A stretch of 64,000 nt of DNA, taken from positions 870,501 through 934,500 of the forward strand of contig JAGTXZ010000002.1 in the NCBI GenBank assembly GCA_018398575.1, written 5' to 3'. Positions 59,524-64,000 of this stretch are shown here, in pieces; within the stretch, counting starts at the first letter, position 1; each line of letters starts with the position of its first letter. A model generated the notes under the pieces. It had not been told where the DNA came from. It was given only the letters and a program-made list of their open reading frames with translations, and made no database searches. Made by a program: the position numbers and the translations under genes. The DNA comes from Ampelomyces quisqualis (taxonomy: Eukaryota > Ascomycota > Dothideomycetes > Pleosporales > Phaeosphaeriaceae).

Positions 59524-60297
59524 TCAAGTTGGTCTCACCATGTTCTTGCCGTCCATTTGTATGAAAACCACGAGCAGAGCTGCATACGCTTCAGTGTATA
59601 CTACCACCGCGAATAGTCGATGTATCATTACTGTCGACATAATGACGATACAAATGCACATGAACCCTGTTATGATCTTAAGCTGGTTTTCACTTGCTAA
59701 GTCGGTGTCCAACCACAACATCGGCGCCAACAGCATGACTAGGCCTATGGAGATTATGCTCGTGGTAGTCAAGCCATTGAACTTCTGGTTGCTGGAATAC
59801 ACTGTCGCAGCAGAGTTGACACGCAAACCGCGTTCATTTTTTGCTTGGAATATTCCTCACAGATGCAGCCTCGACAAGTTCCGAGCCATTGTCTTCAACA
59901 TGCACTACTGCGGGAATAAATCGAGATTAGATCGTTGGGACGGGCGGCAAACTCGGCATTCTTGTCATCAATTGCACTACCTTGCAGCCAGTAACTTGGG
60001 TTGTCGACTTGACGTTTGTCCGCTCGAGGTCTGGTACGAATCTTAGAGAAGGCTTCAATAAACTGATACATGCGAATTGAGTAAGGTAATCAGCATTCGC
60101 TAGGCATTTGACTCACTGTAATGCAATAGCAGACGAGACAGCTCGGCCATGATATGGTCTCTTCTCTGCTTGTACTTCGCATCCTGTCGGAAGCTGTTGT
60201 TCCTAAGACCCTGTACGGGCTTCGAGTCTTCCACTATCTTGTAAATGTCAGCTGACTCCTTTTCCCGTCGTGAAATGTGATCTTGGATCCATAGCAT
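59524..60297 (-). pseudogene. DUF6594-family membrane protein, probably broken or unusually spliced
   Basis: Three pieces on the complement follow the DUF6594 layout. 60297-60100 reads MLWIQDHISRREKESADIYK ... RRDHIMAELSRLLLHY, like the helical N-terminal half. About 60050-59910 reads FIEAFSKIRTRP and WLQGSAIDDKNAEF after a plausible intron. 59826-59524 carries YSSNQKFNGLTTTSIISIG and three hydrophobic segments ending AYAALLVVFIQ, the typical C-terminal membrane region. I could not join the last two pieces in frame with standard splice sites, and the frame around 59850 contains stops. The expected upstream N-terminus is also not evident. Members are fungal membrane proteins of unknown function. 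A real gene with an exon I missed remains possible. Confidence 0.45.
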
Positions 60298-61397
60298 AGT
60301 GTTTGTATTCTGGCTTTCGATCGCAAGGCATCCTTTTGCTCAAGGCTTGTCTACACGTCAAGTGATGTCTACCTCTTACCAACACGCGAAATTAGGTCAT
60401 GTTAAAGGCGATACGTTTAGTAACATGCGATTAATGTGGAAACAACAAAGGAAGTTAGGAGGAGGCTAAAGGAGGAAGAGCCATGCGTATATATTGACGC
60501 ACCAGTCTCGCTAAGACATAATTGATGGAAGTCTCCTTCACAAAACATATGCGACTGACTTTGGACTCTAAGGCGGTGTTGCTGTCGCTGAAGCCGGTAC
60601 GCTCTTAATGCTTGTTGGTCACCCAGTGTCATCCAAATCATCATAAGGCTTCTTTTCCGTGCCATCGATGCTTGGCTAGCCCTCCAAGTTCTTCCTTGCT
60701 TGACTGCCAAGATTTCGAACAATTACCTCTCAAGCACCATTCTTCTCGTCACCACCGAAGCTCTCGAGATGGTTGTGAAACACCACCTTGATCCCACCGC
60801 TTGGTACTCGGTCATCAAGATTTCTATTGGCCAGAGCTGGATGTGCGACCACGTTATGCCCATCCCCAATATTGAGACCGAATACTGAGTGCCAAGCAAC
60901 ACTGGTTATCAGACAAAATTCAAGACGCAGATGATTTCGAAAGACTTGGGTCTGGGGAAAGGGGGTACGAAACAGGTTGGCGTGGAGCCAAGTATGGCGC
61001 TTGCAGCGATGAGGGTCTGGGAGCGCGTTGCCGAAGAAAAGCAATGTCGAGAAAGGGATAGAAGGAGAACATACTTGCATGTTGGAAGGATTCTGCCCAA
61101 AAGGTATGGAGATAAAGGAAAAATGATGGAAGATGGAACGTAGGACTTTTGATGTAAAGCATGAAATGGTGCTCGTTGAAAGATCGCAATCATTCGTTCG
61201 GTATACTTGTTACATGTCTCATGTGTCTTCATGATATGGCGAATACTCAATGCGCCGCCCTATGCAGCATGCTTGTAGAAGTTCGTGGCCCGTATCCCGA
61301 TGCTGTGTTTCGTACGCAACAAAGATTATTGGCATCCTCTTCCCCACAAATCCTGCAACTGCTGAAGGGACAAGCATGCGGAAGAGGACTGTAACCG
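60298..61397. other. Gene-poor intergenic region
   Basis: Several short overlapping frames occur on both strands (for example around 60730-61250), none with a recognisable domain or consistent exon structure. I see no gene here. Confidence 0.4.
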
Positions 61398-64000
61398 TCA
61401 TGAATCATCCTCGTTCTCGGGCCCATCGTAGTTCGTCAGGTCGTCGCTCATTATGTGTAAAATTTGCGAGAACGTCCTACTCCTCCAGCGGCCCATACCT
61501 TCCATCAAATCGGCACAGTGCAGTAGCGTTCTGCGCGCTGCTAGGTAGCCGCCCTCAAGAGTGATACCGGTGATACTGAATGGTCCGCCATTGCAGATGA
61601 ATTTGACGCCCAACGAGGCCTCACCAAAACCGCCAGGCGACTGTGGCGTGCTAATCAGTCCCAAATGCCCAATTTGAATCCAGTCCACCATTTCAAGTAG
61701 CTCTATGCAGTTGTCGTTGATCCCGCAGGTGATAGCGGGCGGGAGTGTGAAGATGTACAATCCTAGCACAAGTGCCGCATGGAAAAGTGCAACAACACTA
61801 TGCGGGTTGACAATGTCCGAGACCTTGCGATCGAAAAGCAACTTGTATATGTGTGCAGCGTGCAGCACAGATCGTCGTGCTGACGGTGTTTGGGACCACA
61901 GAGAAATTTCTTCGAGTGCACTCACCGCAGGTTCGGGACCCGAGCGGCCTGCTGCAAGCTCAAAATATCGCATGTTAGCACCGAGTACCATGCAAGAGAC
62001 ATGCCACAGTACAGCAGAGTTCAAGTCTGCGGTCCGAAGTGCGTCGATGGATGAGGATGAGAGATTGACTAAGAGCGGAAGAATGTCGCGGCTCTGTGGA
62101 TCCTCAGCATAGATTCGCCAGGGCTCTAGTTGCTTTTGTGAAGCGGTGACACTGGCCAATCTATCGTTTGATTCGTAAATCCGAAGTAAAAGCAGAGTGA
62201 GCAGACTTCGGAAGCTTGAAGAGTCAATCTTCAATCCAGGTGTTGGGTGAAAAGAGGGTGTGATTGTATGGGACTGTATCCGTGTGCCGTGTTGGACAAG
62301 TTGATACCATTTACTGGCCGAATTGACGTGGTAGAGGCCGTAGTCTGATGGTGGAAGGATTTGGACTGCTTCGGGACGGATCATAGGGCTTGTGGACAGA
62401 TAGCCAGCCCACCAACAGTCGGCTTCAATCAAGCCGAAAATGATGCTGAAATAATTTAGAACCCTTTCTCATGATGAGTAACGTTATTACACACCGTTTT
62501 GCACATTCCACTTTGACCCAAGCTCTCCACTTTGACTCAAGATCGACAGCTTTATCAAGAAGCGAGTCTACGTTAGCACCCTCATTCGATGCGAAAAGTC
62601 CTTGTTGTTGCGCGTACTACTAGTTTTAGCTCGGTGAATTTCCTTCAAGGGGCTAAAAATACCGTCATCAACTCGGAGTACATGTTCTCTGCTTGTGCGA
62701 TGCGACTTTTCCTCTGTCTACAATTAGCTCGTGACTACAAGCCAAGTGCATTGACATACCCCTGTGATTGACGCAAGATTAAGAGCCAGCAAGCTTGTAG
62801 CAATGATGCGTATTTTCTCATGCGGTGCCTCATTGCCCGAAGATAGCGACTGGAGCTCGAGTAGGGCGATCTGCAATACGGCTGGGAATGTTGTCGTCAC
62901 AAATTTTGCAGCCCCAGCTGTGCCGAGGATGCTAAGCCCAATGAGACACATGCATAGTAGCAGTGGTCGAGGTGCGTTCTTCGCCGAGAACGTTGGAATG
63001 TGTATTACAGGAAGGGTGGGATGGAAGTAGTAGAGATACATCTCCAGGGCGATGTCTAAAATTTCTGCTGGTGGAAATTGAACACCCTCGACGCTAGGAC
63101 TGGCTGCTGCATCACCGCTCAAGGATGTAGTGTCTCCATACGACTCTGATCGCGCAGGAAAATTATTCAATGCGCCTTGAAGATGGCTCCTGCATTCTTC
63201 GTCGAGGCCCCAACGTGAATTCTTGCGCTCGCGTTCGCTGATGGGTGTCTCGGCTACGCCAGATGGAATTTCCGACAGGATGTTGGTGCAATTGCATGAT
63301 ACCAGACTTTGCCATAAATCTGGCATCATCCGCGTAGACCCTCGGTTTCGCGATGGCCAGCAACTCTGAACTCTTTGGAATCGCTCTCGAGGCACTCGAC
63401 TAGCTATGGACGCACTACTGGATGGACTAGATTGGCTCTCAGGGAGGCTCCGAAAGGGATCATGATCAAAGAAGCCATCTAAGTTCATGTGATGTGAGCT
63501 ATGAGGTGTTTGTATATCGCTTTCTAACGGGAAGAGCCATGTCTGTAAGGCGTCGGCTGGTGTGCGGTTGGGAATTGGATTATTGCTTTGTACTAGTTCA
63601 AACGCCCACTGGTCTAGACTGGAGATGTGCCCCGAGGGTGAAAATGAAAGAACATCGATCGCTGGGTCGATCGGTGGGCCCATGCTTTCATGAGGGTGGT
63701 GACACACCATGTTTCCGCTTCCGGTGCGGGCGATAACCATGGGGGATGGTGATCGCCACGAGGTATCTCCCAATGGTTCGAGATGCTGTGCTGCGTTGAT
63801 GAGAGCTTCAATTCTGTCCTCGCCGGGCGAAACCGGGTGATTTCGCATAGTGGGCCTTGGATGAGGAGGTGGCGATAGATGACCGTAAAGACCATCGCTA
63901 CCCTGGGGTAGTTGCGACTCTCTCCTGCGTGACATGGACGACATGGCTGGATGCTCTCGGTTTTGAGGCATTGCAAAATTTGGCCCGTTTTCGTCTCGTG
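61398..64000 (-). CDS. Fungal transcription factor (fungal_trans domain), 5' end cut by the window edge
   Basis: Four exons can be read on the complement: from beyond 64000 to 62760, 62713-62663, 62616-62495 and 62445-61398, with introns of 46, 46 and 49 bp. The frame stays open to the right edge, so Met 63971 is probably internal. A Ser/Pro-rich region (63900-63200) precedes the fungal-specific regulatory domain: EMYLYYFHPTLPVIHIPTFS, LLLCMCLIGLSILG, RKSRIAQAENMYSELMT, AQQQGLFAS, KWRAWVKVECAKRIIFGL and ADCWWAGYLSTSP. This pattern is typical of C2H2-type regulators such as those controlling carbon source use. The DNA-binding domain, if present, lies outside the window. Its target genes are unknown; it is separated from the hxn genes by three loci. 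Confidence 0.82.

Noticed and set aside
60417..61250. Several frames around 100 codons on both strands
   Set aside because: They are mutually overlapping and antisense to each other, with no recognisable family.

Overview
The window comes from a filamentous ascomycete. Genes carry short 45-66 bp GT-AG introns with lariat motifs, the protein families are fungal (Rim15-type kinase, Zn-finger regulators with a fungal transcription-factor domain, Pso2, DUF6594), and the repeats show the signature of repeat-induced point mutation (RIP). A Dothideomycete is plausible from this style of AT-rich isochore, but that is inference.

Bases 1 to about 25540 are an AT-rich, gene-free block in which CpA/TpG appear to have been converted to TpA. 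Stop codons saturate all frames, yet decayed elements remain readable. The clearest is a Ty3/gypsy chromovirus at 3100-10213 with two 300-bp LTRs, perfect 5-bp target duplications, and gag zinc-knuckle, RT, RNase H, integrase and chromodomain remnants. Two partial copies of a SNF2-helicase-like sequence (12.4-14.0 and 16.8-18.0 kb) and a probable 5.9-kb terminal-inverted-repeat element (19.3-25.25 kb) follow. The change to normal GC-rich DNA is abrupt near 25.54 kb.

Bases 26.6-32.5 kb hold a Rim15-type kinase gene (PAS, Zn motif, split AGC kinase, degenerate receiver domain).

Bases 33.4-53.4 kb are the main find: seven adjacent genes matching the nicotinate (vitamin B3) catabolism hxn genes known from Aspergillus nidulans. 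In order they are hxnR (C2H2 activator), hxnS (xanthine-dehydrogenase-like nicotinate hydroxylase), hxnT (old yellow enzyme), hxnX (6-hydroxynicotinate monooxygenase type), hxnM (cyclic imide hydrolase of the polysaccharide deacetylase fold), hxnV (phenol-hydroxylase-type monooxygenase) and hxnN (amidase). Together they would oxidise nicotinate, saturate and hydroxylate the ring, open it as a cyclic imide and release ammonia. No unrelated gene interrupts the run; hxnW, hxnY, hxnZ and hxnP are not seen here.

Bases 53.4-64 kb hold a RIP-like scar, a dual-specificity phosphatase, a second AT-rich scar, a PSO2/SNM1 DNA cross-link repair nuclease, a damaged or oddly spliced DUF6594 membrane protein, and a fungal transcription factor running off the right edge. 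Exon boundaries were read by eye from splice signals, reading frame and family similarity; no search was run.
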